A stretch of DNA of 64,000 nt, taken from assembly GCA_963704535.1 (NCBI GenBank), contig OY969916.1:3162001-3226000 (forward strand). Reading direction: 5' to 3'. The DNA is from G963704535 sp963704535 (GTDB lineage: Bacteria > Chloroflexota > Chloroflexia > Chloroflexales > Roseiflexaceae). The translations under genes and the position numbers were made by a program. Below, in pieces: positions 1-8,768 of the stretch. Every line of letters begins with the position of its first letter. The stretch's first letter is position 1. The notes under the pieces are model-generated. The model saw only the letters and a program-made list of their open reading frames with translations. It was not told where the DNA came from and ran no database searches.

Positions 1-1353
1 GGCCTTGCCGCCCTTCCAGCTTGCCGCCCACCTCCCACACCTGCCCCAGCGCCCACAGCGCCTGCGCCCGCTCCTCGCGCTCACTCGCCTGCCCACTGCC
101 CAGCGTCGCCAGCACCTGCAACCGCCTACCCGCCTGCGCCTGCATCAGCCGCCCCAGGCTCTGCCCTGGCCCGACCTCCACCACCCCCGCCACCCCCATC
201 GCCAGCAGCGTCGCCACCCCCCCCGCATACTGCACCGGCTCCTGCGCCTGCGCCAGCCAATACTCCTCGCTCCTGGCCTCCGCTTCGCTCAACAAGCTCC
301 CACTCACGTTCCCCACCAGCGGCAGCTTCGGCGCCGAGCGGCGCACCTGCGCCAGCTCTGCCCGATACGCCTCGGCCATCGGCGCCATTGCTGGGGTGTG
401 GAACGCGCGCGTCGAACTCAGGCGCCGCGTCTCCAGCCCACTCTCTGCCAGGCGCGCCTCGACTGCCGCCAGCGCAGCTTCCGCGCCGCCCACGACACAC
501 GCACGCGGTCCGTTCACGGCTGCCAACTGCACCGCGCTGCCCAGCAGCGGCTGCACCTCTTCCAGCGAGGCCGCCACCGCCAGCAGCCCGCCCTCGGGCA
601 GCGCCTGCATCAGCCGCCCACGCGCCACCACCAGCCGCAGTGCATCCTGGAGCGAGAACACGCCCGCCAGAGTGGCGGCCACATACTCGCCCAGGCTGTG
701 GCCCAGCACTGCGACCGGGCGCACGCCGTAGTGCTGCCACCACTGCGCCAGCGCGTACTCGACCACGAACAGCGCGACCTGGGCGTAGGCGGTCTGCGCG
801 AGTTGCTGCTCGGCGAAGGCCGCCTGCTGCGGGGCGGGATAGAGCAGCGCGCGCAGGTCGCACCCCAGCAGCGGCACCAGCAGCACGCAACACTCATCGA
901 CGGCGGCACGGAAGGGCGGCTCGCCGGCGTAGAGCTGGGCGGTCATACCCGGATACTGGCTGCCCTGGCCGGGGAACAGGAACGCCAGCGGCGGCGGAGT
1001 GGAGGAGCAGGGCGCCTCAGGAGGGCGCAGGGTCGCGAGCTGGGAGTGGGCATCGGTGAGATCGCGGCAGAGCAGGGCGCGGCGAAAGGCGAAGGCGCGC
1101 CTGCCGAGGCGCAAGGTGCCGGCGACCGAGGCGAGGTCGAGCGAGGGCTGCGTGAGCAGGTGGCTGTCCAGGCGTTGTGCGAGCGCCAGCAGCGCAGCGG
1201 GCGAGCGCGCCGAGAGCAGCAGCAACTGCAAAGGCGGGCTGGGCGCAGGCGCAGCGATGGCAGGCGGCTCTTCGAGGATGAGGTGGGCATTGGTGCCGCC
1301 GATGCCGAAGGAGCTGACGGCAGCGCGGCGTGGGGAGGCTGGCGAGGCTGGCC
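1..1353 (-). CDS. PKS acyltransferase domain, part 3 of the leftmost PKS gene (runs off the left edge)
   Basis: This is the AT domain that follows the KS encoded at 1350-2584. Reading toward lower coordinates, the frame gives the end of the KS-AT linker, the AT nucleophile motif GHSLGEY near 690-700, a specificity motif RAFHT where malonyl-specific ATs usually have HAFHS, and the AT C-terminus (VLATLGSGQ) at about 90-115. I checked that the frame is the same at 113, 698 and 1313, so it is open to the window edge. The ACP and any later domains lie outside. The join to the upstream KS is broken by loss of one G in a G run near 1351: the paralogue at 24121-24140 has GGGG where this copy has GGG. 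The DNA is very GC-rich and almost identical to 8213-9570 and 22774-24130. A malonyl-CoA substrate is inferred. Confidence 0.75.
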
Positions 1354-2130
1354 AGGGCTGGCGACCGAGGGCAGGAAGAACGGGCTGCGCTCGAAATCGA
1401 TCTGCGGGTTGGGGGAATGAAAATGCAGAGCGGGCGGCAAGATCTGGTGTTTGAGCGCCAGGGTGGTCTTGATCAGACCGGCGATGCCGGCAGCGGCGTC
1501 GAGATGGCCGATATTGGCCTTGACCGACCCCAGCGCGCAGTAGCCCGTGCGCGTCGTCTGAGCGCGAAAAACTCGAGTCAGCGCGGCGAACTCGATCGGG
1601 TCGCCGAGGGGAGTGGCGGTGCCGTGCGCCTCGACATACGAGATCGTATCGGGGGGCACGCCGGCGAGGGCTTGGGCGGCGCGGATGACGGCGGCCTGGC
1701 CAGTGATCGAGGGAGCGGTGAAGCCAGCCTTGGCGGCACCATCGTTGTTGATCGCCGAGCCACGGATGACGGCGTAGATCGTATCCTGGGCCGCCAGCGC
1801 ATCGTCCAAACGCTTGAGCACCACCACGCCGACGCCGCTGCCGAAGATCGTGCCGCGCGCCTGGGCATCGAAGGGCCGGCAGTGGCCGTCGGGCGAGAGG
1901 ATACCGCCCTCCTGGTACAGATAGCCGGAGTGCTGCGGCACGCTGATCGAGACCCCGCCGGCCAGCACCATGTCACACTCGCCACTCAGCAGGCTCTCGC
2001 AGCCAAAATGGACCGCGACCAGCGAGGTCGAGCAGGCGGTCTGGACTGTCACGCTCGGTCCCGTCAGGTTCAGCTTGTATGCAACGTTCGTGGTAAGATA
2101 GTCTTTATCATTGCCGGCAGCGAGCTGCAT
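943..2130 (-). CDS. PKS ketosynthase, C-terminal two thirds (part 2 of the leftmost PKS gene)
   Basis: This is the middle and end of a type I ketosynthase. It carries the active-site cysteine motif TACSTSLVAVH and the two histidine motifs EAHGTATPLGDP and KANIGHLDAAAG, so the catalytic triad is intact. Readable KS sequence enters at about 2125 from another frame and stops making sense at about 1353. From there to 943 the open frame is only the out-of-frame image of the linker and AT. Two one-base indels therefore separate the three parts of this gene, and they restore the original frame between them. The DNA from 1 to about 2460 is a near copy of 8213-10672, differing mainly in a patch at about 2095-2260. 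Confidence 0.75.
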   Translation of the reverse strand: MQLAAGNDKDYLTTNVAYKLNLTGPSVTVQTACSTSLVAVHFGCESLLSGECDMVLAGGVSISVPQHSGYLYQEGGILSPDGHCRPFDAQARGTIFGSGVGVVVLKRLDDALAAQDTIYAVIRGSAINNDGAAKAGFTAPSITGQAAVIRAAQALAGVPPDTISYVEAHGTATPLGDPIEFAALTRVFRAQTTRTGYCALGSVKANIGHLDAAAGIAGLIKTTLALKHQILPPALHFHSPNPQIDFERSPFFLPSVASPGQPRQPPHAALPSAPSASAAPMPTSSSKSRLPSLRLRPARLCSCCCSRRARPLRCWRSHNAWTATCSRSPRSTSPRSPAPCASAGAPSPFAAPCSAAISPMPTPSSRPCALLRRPAPPLRRRWRSCSPARAASIRV

Positions 2131-2584
2131 GGCGCTTACTGAACTCGAGCAAATCCGGATTGCTCAGGAGATTGCACACCAGGTATGTATTCATGCTTGC
2201 GCCGGCATACACACCAATATGTCCCTGGAAGGACTCGGAATCGTAGCCAGCGTGCTCAAGCGCTTCCCAGGCACACTCCAGGAACACTCGCTGCTGCGGG
2301 TCCATCATTTCCGCCTCACGCGGATTGAAGCCAAAGAACGCCGCGTCAAAGTAGTCGATCGCTTCGAGCATCGAAGCAGCTTTGACATACTGCGGATTAC
2401 GGAGTTCGGCGGGGTCGATACCTGCATCAATCAGTTCCTGATCAGAGGAAAAAGTAACTGACTCGATACCATCTCGTATATTCCTCCAGAAGGCATCAAT
2501 GTCTGGGGCACCGGGAAAACGACCGGCCATGCCGATCAGTGCAATGCCTTCTTCCTCTTGATCAAATGCTTCCTGCCTACTCAT
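2108..2584 (-). CDS. PKS ketosynthase, N-terminal part (part 1 of the leftmost PKS gene)
   Basis: The protein starts at ATG 2584 (MSRQEAFDQEEEG), followed at once by the KS N-terminal motif IALIGMAGRFPGA. It continues through the substrate-channel region to about 2125, where the frame is lost just before the conserved NDKDY segment. The ATG overlaps the stop of the upstream megasynthase gene by 8 bases (ATGAGTAG, 2577-2584), a coupling arrangement typical of consecutive assembly-line genes. The gene is the last visible module of the cluster, a KS-AT extension unit. The frame could be extended upstream to about 2764, but that part overlaps the preceding PCP coding sequence and has no KS similarity, so I reject it as coding. 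Confidence 0.75.
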   Translation of the reverse strand: MSRQEAFDQEEEGIALIGMAGRFPGAPDIDAFWRNIRDGIESVTFSSDQELIDAGIDPAELRNPQYVKAASMLEAIDYFDAAFFGFNPREAEMMDPQQRVFLECAWEALEHAGYDSESFQGHIGVYAGASMNTYLVCNLLSNPDLLEFSKRHAARCRQ

Positions 2585-5500
2585 CCGCAACCCCTTCGCT
2601 CTCGGTCGCCAATTGATCAGCTTGCCGGAGTTGCCTACGGCGCTTCCTTGCCGCCTTATGGATCTCGGCCTGCTCCTGGACATCTTGTAAGCTGGGCGCC
2701 TCCTCCTGCTCGTGTCGTAAATAGGCAGCCAGGCTCCGAATGTCGGCGTGCTCGAAAAACTCAACGGCTGAAAGCTCGACGTTGAAGGTTTCGTTCAACC
2801 GCTTGACAAGCTGAACGGCAAGCAGCGAGTGACCGCCAATATCAAAGAAGTTATCATCGATCCCAACTTGCTCTCGCTGGAGCACCTCTTGCCAGATCGT
2901 CGCAAGCGTCTGCTCGATCGTATTGCGCGGGGCTGTAAAGGTTGGCTTCTTTTCACGGGGGCCGTCATCAGGCATCGGAAGGGCCTGGCGATAAATCTTC
3001 CCGTTGGGCGTCAGGGGTAATGAGCGGAGAATCAGGATCGCCTCCGGCACCATATAATCAGGCACACGCTCGCGAAGAAACTGCTGGACCTCATCGACCG
3101 ACAGCGTCGGCTGTGGCCGCATACCGCCACCCAAGAAGCTCCACCCGCCGGCAACACTCGCTTCCGCTGCTACCTTGGGGACAACATACGCGACAATCCG
3201 CCGATCATCATAGACCCGTCCAGTATCCTGGATCACCGCGACGGCCTGCTCCACGTTGGGATGTTGTTTAAGGATGGCTTCAATCCCACTAAGATCAACT
3301 CGCATGCCTCGAAGCTTGACTTGATGATCGCGACGCCCAACATACTCGATCGTCCCATCGGGTCGATAGCGTGCGACATCGCCCATATTGTAGAGTCGCA
3401 TTCCAGGTTCAGTACTGAACGGATTCGGGACAAAGCGTTCAGCAGTCGCGCCAGGCTGATTCAAGTAGCCCCGCGCGGGGCTAACACACGCGACGTGGAG
3501 GATGCCTGGGACGCCGATAGGGACCGGTTGGAGATTGTGATCAAGCAAATAGATGCGCGTATTGGCGATCGGCCGTCCAATCGGCACCAACGTCCCGCGT
3601 GCCTCAGGCTGATCCACAGGATAGTAGGTGATGTCGTTGACCTCGGATGCCCCGTACTGATTGATCAGCCGGGCATGCGGGAGGCGCTCGCGGAAAAGCT
3701 CGGCGAGATCAGTCGTCAGCGGCTCGCCGCAGGTGCTCCAGAGCCTGAGATAGCGCAGTCTATGGGCAAGATTCTTTTCGACATCGAGGATCGCATGCAA
3801 CAAAGAAGGCACCACAACAATTCGCGTCACTCGATGCGCTTCGAGCATCCGAATGAGCTGCACCGGATCTCGTGCGATCGCGTCGGGAACGAGCACCGTC
3901 GGGACCCCTTGCATAAGCGGACCAAGCAACTCCCATATCGATACCGAGAAATTAAGCGTCGTGCGCTGGCATGCCACTTCATCGGGAGCGCATGGGAACG
4001 TGCGCCACATCCATGCAAAGCGATTCAGGAGTTGGCGTTGAGCGACGGCCACCCCTTTTGGCTGACCAAGCGATCCAGATGTGTACATCACATACGCTAC
4101 ATGATCTGGAGTGCTGTGATTGGTGACCGGAGTTGTTGGCTGCTGTGCGATCGTCGGCCAATCCGCATCAAGGTAGATCACAGTCGCTTGATGGGCAGGC
4201 AGCAGTGACACAAACGGCTGCTTCGTCAGGAGGAACGACAACCTGGTATCCGCGAGCAGGAAAGCAAGGTGTGTGGCCGGATAACTGGGATCGAGCGGGA
4301 CATACGCCCCTCCGGCCTTCAGAATCGCTAACAAAGCGACGACGGTCTCCACTGAGCGCTCCATACAAACACCAACCAGCACATCAGGACCAACGCCGAG
4401 CGACTGGAGGTGGTGTGCCAATTGGTTGGCCTGGGTATCTACTTGCGCGTAGGAGAGCGTCAGCTCCTCAAAGATCAGGGCCGTAGCGTTGGGCGTGCGG
4501 CGAACCTGTGCCTCGAACAGGTGATGCAAGCACTGCTGATCCGGGTATTCAGCCGCCGTGCTATTCCATTCGACGAGTATCTGGTGTAATGCTGCTTCAT
4601 CGAGCAGCGGCAGAGTAGTGATAGATTGATCGGACCTGGCCGTGAACGCCTCAAAAAGCGTTTGCAGGTGCCTGAGCCAACGAGCGATCGTCTCAGGCTC
4701 GAAGAGGCTCACATTATAATCGGCCTCCAGCAGCAGTTCCCCGTTTATCTCCGTAACATTTAACTTAATATCGAACTCAATCGCGCCGGGCGGGTTGGTC
4801 ACGACCTCGACCAGCAGATCGGCAAATTCAGGGGGCGCTCCCGCCTGATCGAGGTTGAAGAAGGCCGTTACAAACGGCAATCGACTGGGATCTCGCGTCA
4901 GCTTTAGCTGCTTGACTAGCGCATCGAATGGATAGCGTTGATGTTCGAATGCCTCCAATACCGTCAGCTTCGTCGTTGCGAGATAGTGTGCGAATGGAGG
5001 GCTACCAGTGATGCGGCTTCGGATGGGCAGCAAATTGACACAATGGCCAACCAGCGATACCGCGCCGAGCAGCATTTGTCCTGCTGCCGGAATACCAACC
5101 ACCAGATCATTTTGAGCCGTTAGGCGATGGAGAAGGAGCTGAAACCCAGCCAGGAGCGTCGTAAATAGCGTGCAGCCGCAACGAGCGCTGAGCTGTTTGA
5201 GTTGGCCGCACAGGGCAGCACCGATCATGAGACGCTGCTGATTTGCCGTGTACAGCTGGAGTGGCGGCCGGGGATGATCGATCGGAAGCTCAAGAATCGG
5301 GACGGAGTCGGCGAATTGTGCCAGCCAATACTCCCTCGCCGCCACCATCGCCGGTGTTTGCTGTTGAGCGATCTGCCGGCGGACATATTCGCTGTAGCCC
5401 ATTGCGTTCGGAAGCTGGGGTGGAACACCCTGGCGCGCCGCCGAATATAACGCCGCAAGATCGGAGAGCATGATACCATTCGACCATCCGTCCGCGACGA

Positions 5501-8500
5501 GATGATGGACGGTGAGCACCAACAAATGCCGTTCGTGCCCAAGACGAGCGATATGGGCGCGCACAACGGGACCGTGTACAAGATCGAAAGGTTGCTGGAC
5601 GATCTCTGTCAGCCAGGCCGAGACGGCAGCATCGCGGTCTGTGCTCGTACGCTGTGAGAAATCGGTATCTGGAATATCGATCGATAGGGCAGGATGTATC
5701 AACTGAGAGGTGCCATCCGAGCTAAATGTCGTTCGCAAGGCTTCATGGCGCGCCACCAATCCCTGTATCGCCTGGCGCAACGCCGGTACATGCACGTCGC
5801 CACGCAGATCGAGCGTCAGCGACATATGATAGGCGCGTGAGGCATCATCGCCCAGTTGTGTGAGCACCCAGAGTGGCTGTTGAGCTTCGGTCAATGGCAA
5901 CTCGCAGGCCGCCTCAACGGTCCCGACAACGACCGCAGCCGGTTTGACATTCGTCACAGGCTCGACGCGCGCGGGCGGCTGCTGTGCCTCTGGTAGAAAC
6001 CCTCCGGCCCGCATCTCCAGGATCGTCTGCTGCACTGCCTGGACGATCGTCTCAATGTCCTCATTGCTATGAGCGGTGGAAAGAAAACAGTTGCGACCTT
6101 CCCAAATGTGGATGCCTTTGTCCAGGAGGTGATAGAAAAAGAGACTCACAAAGCTCATATCCGGCCCAAAATCGAAGTTAAACAGTGAGCCAAAGGAGGC
6201 GATCTGAATAGGCACCCGTTCGTGCTCAAAGAAACTATTCAGACGCCGTGCGAGCTGCGCCGTTCGTTGATTGAGCTGCTGTTGTAACCCAGGGCCACTC
6301 GCCTTGAGATGGTGAAGTGTGGCCCAGGCGGCTGCCATGGACAAGGGGTGTTTACAAAAGGTCCCCGCAAAAAAAGTCAGATCCTTGGCGGGATAGGAAT
6401 CATCTCCATAGGCCCAGGTGCCGCCGTCGATCGCGTCAAGGTATGTGCTCTTGCCGGCAACAACTCCGATCGGCATGCCTCCCCCGACGATCTTTCCATA
6501 GGTCGCTATATCGGCTTGAACGCCAAACCAGGCCTGTGCTCCACCTGGATGAATGCGGAATCCGGTGATAACTTCGTCGAAGATCAGCGCGGTCTGTGCC
6601 AGGTCCGCCATCCGCCGCAACTCATGGAGAAATTCTTTTGGCTGCAACTCCGGCCGCCGGCTCTGCACCGGCTCAACGAGAATAGCCGCCAGTTCATGAA
6701 TCTGTGTGCGTAGTATGTCGAGCGCCTGTGGGCTGGCGTAATCCAACACGAGCACATCTTCGATCATATGCGGAGGAATACCGGGAGCAATCGGTATCGG
6801 TTGCGATCTGCCGTTCGTGATATGCGCGCGTGCAAGGACACCATCAAAATTGCCGTGGTACGCGCCTGCGAACAACGCGATTTTTGTGCGCCGTGTGGCC
6901 GCGCGGGCGAGGCGCACGGCAGTCATGACTGCCTCCGATCCGGTATTGCAAAAAGCAACCCGCTCCATACCGGTAAGCTCACTGATCAGCGCTGCCACCT
7001 CGCCGGCGAGTTCCGATTGTGTGCCGATATGGATCCCTTGTTGGAGTTGCTCCTGGAGCTTCGTATTGATAAACTCGGGGGAGTGTCCAAAGAGATTGAC
7101 TCCAAACCCCATCGTGAGATCAACATACGCATTATTGTCAACATCCCATACTATTGAGCCGCACGAGCGAGCACCGATGATCGGGTAGACCAACTCTTTC
7201 CACAGGCGCCGGAAGCCCACGGCAACGCGGCTGTCGGCAAGCACAGAGCGCGAGGCTTGCGTGCGCCGCTTTAACTCCTGGGTGCGTGCGGTATAGCGCG
7301 CTATCAAGGCATCGAGATGCTGCTGCTGGCGCGGGCTTAGGTTCCCGGTCGATCCTGGAAGCAGTGGCCGATAGGGTCCAAACGCTGCTGACGGGGTTGG
7401 GATAGGTGTTAGCTGCGTCTGCGCGGGTGCATCTGTCTGCCCATTATCGGGCGAGGAGCGAGTCTCAGGCGATGTGACGTGTGTCTGTCGCGCCGGTTTG
7501 GGTGCAGGTGGCGTGGGCAGATGCGCCGCATGTTCTTCTACAAGCGTAGTACGCAATACGCCCAATTGCTGCGATACGATATTCGCGAACATCTGCAACT
7601 GCTGTGCTATAACGCGCTCCACCACAGTCTCCCCGTTGTGAGGCGCTACGAGCGTTTCAGGCTGAAGTTGAGCCGGCGCTGGTGATGTAATCGATGAGTC
7701 ACGCCGTTCTGGAGGAGCCACCGGGTGATGTGGCAATTCGACCAGAGGTATATCGGGGGTGAGGTGCAGATCGATATAGGTTGCCAGTGTCGAAAGCGAT
7801 GTCAAATCCTCAAGTAACAACCTGAATGAGATAGGAATCTGAAACTGGTTCTCAATTGCATGGCTCGCCTGGACAAGAATCAGCGAGTCGGCCCCCAATT
7901 CAAAGAAGGTCGCGCCAACATCGATCTGTTGCTGATCGACACCTGTCAAATCATAGAAAATCTGTCTCAGACGAGCTAATACTTGATCTCTTCGTCTGGA
8001 GCCGCGTGTTGTACTCAATTGCGTGCTCGCCATGCGACCCTCCTCATCGGTACCCTGGAGTTCCCACTCTGGGGTAGTGGCGGGTTCATTGTCCGAATGT
8101 TCAGGCCGGGACGGGACCGGCGACACCTTCTGGCTTCGGGCGAGAGGCGCAGGAATCCAGTAGCGCTGGCGCTCGAAGGGGTAGCTGGGCAGCGCCACTC
8201 GCCGCTCGTTGTGGCCTTGCCGCCCTTCCAGCTTGCCGCCCACCTCCCACACCTGCCCCAGCGCCCACAGCGCCTGCGCCCGCTCCTCGCGCTCGCTCGC
8301 CTGCCCACTGCCCAGCGTCGCCAGCACCTGCAACCGCCTGCCCGCCTGCGCCTGCATCAGCCGCCCCAGGCTCTGCCCTGGCCCGACCTCCACCACCCCC
8401 GCCACCCCCATCGCCAGCAGCGTCGCCACCCCCCCCGCATACTGCACCGGCTCCTGCGCCTGCGCCAGCCAATACTCCTCGCTCCTCGCCTCCGCTTCGC

Positions 8501-8768
8501 TCAACAAGCTCCCACTCACGTTCCCCACCAGCGGCAGCTTCGGCGCCGAGCGGCGCACCTGCGTCAGCTCTGCCCGATACGCCTCGGCCATCGGCGCCAT
8601 TGCTGCGGTGTGGAACGCGCGCGTCGAACTCAGGCGCCGCGTCTCCAGCCCGCTCTCTGCCAGGCGTGCCTCGACTGCCGCCAGCGCAGCTTCCGCACCA
8701 CCCACGACACACGCACGCGGTCCGTTCACGGCTGCCAACTGCACCGCGCTGCCCAGCAGCGGCTGCAC
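2577..8768 (-). CDS. Megasynthase C-terminal part: AT(end)-ACP-aminotransferase-C-A-PCP
   Basis: This is the last part of a giant gene that begins at 14192. Residue numbers count from 8768. Domains in order: the AT end with RAFHT (1-210); an ACP with intact LGADSL, Ser about 295; a GSA-type PLP aminotransferase (about 480-910) with Lys about 759 in YGKIVGGGMPIG; a condensation domain with HHLVADGW (about 950-1370); an adenylation domain with TSGSLGQPKG (about 1400-1850); and a PCP with LGGHSLLAVQ near 1980. The aminotransferase next to an ACP converts a beta-keto acyl thioester to a beta-amino one, as in mycosubtilin and microcystin synthases. The A-domain pocket read by eye is S-V-W-V-S-C-Q-D-I-K: the Asp that normally binds the alpha-amino group is Ser (NFSVSIWELL), so a non-standard substrate is likely. 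The real entry is near 8781, where one inserted C breaks the AT. Confidence 0.85.
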   Translation of the reverse strand: MQPLLGSAVQLAAVNGPRACVVGGAEAALAAVEARLAESGLETRRLSSTRAFHTAAMAPMAEAYRAELTQVRRSAPKLPLVGNVSGSLLSEAEARSEEYWLAQAQEPVQYAGGVATLLAMGVAGVVEVGPGQSLGRLMQAQAGRRLQVLATLGSGQASEREERAQALWALGQVWEVGGKLEGRQGHNERRVALPSYPFERQRYWIPAPLARSQKVSPVPSRPEHSDNEPATTPEWELQGTDEEGRMASTQLSTTRGSRRRDQVLARLRQIFYDLTGVDQQQIDVGATFFELGADSLILVQASHAIENQFQIPISFRLLLEDLTSLSTLATYIDLHLTPDIPLVELPHHPVAPPERRDSSITSPAPAQLQPETLVAPHNGETVVERVIAQQLQMFANIVSQQLGVLRTTLVEEHAAHLPTPPAPKPARQTHVTSPETRSSPDNGQTDAPAQTQLTPIPTPSAAFGPYRPLLPGSTGNLSPRQQQHLDALIARYTARTQELKRRTQASRSVLADSRVAVGFRRLWKELVYPIIGARSCGSIVWDVDNNAYVDLTMGFGVNLFGHSPEFINTKLQEQLQQGIHIGTQSELAGEVAALISELTGMERVAFCNTGSEAVMTAVRLARAATRRTKIALFAGAYHGNFDGVLARAHITNGRSQPIPIAPGIPPHMIEDVLVLDYASPQALDILRTQIHELAAILVEPVQSRRPELQPKEFLHELRRMADLAQTALIFDEVITGFRIHPGGAQAWFGVQADIATYGKIVGGGMPIGVVAGKSTYLDAIDGGTWAYGDDSYPAKDLTFFAGTFCKHPLSMAAAWATLHHLKASGPGLQQQLNQRTAQLARRLNSFFEHERVPIQIASFGSLFNFDFGPDMSFVSLFFYHLLDKGIHIWEGRNCFLSTAHSNEDIETIVQAVQQTILEMRAGGFLPEAQQPPARVEPVTNVKPAAVVVGTVEAACELPLTEAQQPLWVLTQLGDDASRAYHMSLTLDLRGDVHVPALRQAIQGLVARHEALRTTFSSDGTSQLIHPALSIDIPDTDFSQRTSTDRDAAVSAWLTEIVQQPFDLVHGPVVRAHIARLGHERHLLVLTVHHLVADGWSNGIMLSDLAALYSAARQGVPPQLPNAMGYSEYVRRQIAQQQTPAMVAAREYWLAQFADSVPILELPIDHPRPPLQLYTANQQRLMIGAALCGQLKQLSARCGCTLFTTLLAGFQLLLHRLTAQNDLVVGIPAAGQMLLGAVSLVGHCVNLLPIRSRITGSPPFAHYLATTKLTVLEAFEHQRYPFDALVKQLKLTRDPSRLPFVTAFFNLDQAGAPPEFADLLVEVVTNPPGAIEFDIKLNVTEINGELLLEADYNVSLFEPETIARWLRHLQTLFEAFTARSDQSITTLPLLDEAALHQILVEWNSTAAEYPDQQCLHHLFEAQVRRTPNATALIFEELTLSYAQVDTQANQLAHHLQSLGVGPDVLVGVCMERSVETVVALLAILKAGGAYVPLDPSYPATHLAFLLADTRLSFLLTKQPFVSLLPAHQATVIYLDADWPTIAQQPTTPVTNHSTPDHVAYVMYTSGSLGQPKGVAVAQRQLLNRFAWMWRTFPCAPDEVACQRTTLNFSVSIWELLGPLMQGVPTVLVPDAIARDPVQLIRMLEAHRVTRIVVVPSLLHAILDVEKNLAHRLRYLRLWSTCGEPLTTDLAELFRERLPHARLINQYGASEVNDITYYPVDQPEARGTLVPIGRPIANTRIYLLDHNLQPVPIGVPGILHVACVSPARGYLNQPGATAERFVPNPFSTEPGMRLYNMGDVARYRPDGTIEYVGRRDHQVKLRGMRVDLSGIEAILKQHPNVEQAVAVIQDTGRVYDDRRIVAYVVPKVAAEASVAGGWSFLGGGMRPQPTLSVDEVQQFLRERVPDYMVPEAILILRSLPLTPNGKIYRQALPMPDDGPREKKPTFTAPRNTIEQTLATIWQEVLQREQVGIDDNFFDIGGHSLLAVQLVKRLNETFNVELSAVEFFEHADIRSLAAYLRHEQEEAPSLQDVQEQAEIHKAARKRRRQLRQADQLATESEGVADE

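Larger units (their letters stand above)
1..2460 (-). repeat. KS-AT cassette, copy A
   Basis: Position 1 corresponds to 8213 and 22774. Identity with copy B is nearly complete over the full length except about 2095-2260. Confidence 0.8.

Noticed and set aside
5..1420. Long plus-strand open frame over the leftmost AT
   Set aside because: It is antisense to a well-conserved KS-AT, is Arg/Gln/Pro-rich and low in complexity, and recurs over the other GC-rich ATs: an effect of high GC, not a gene.
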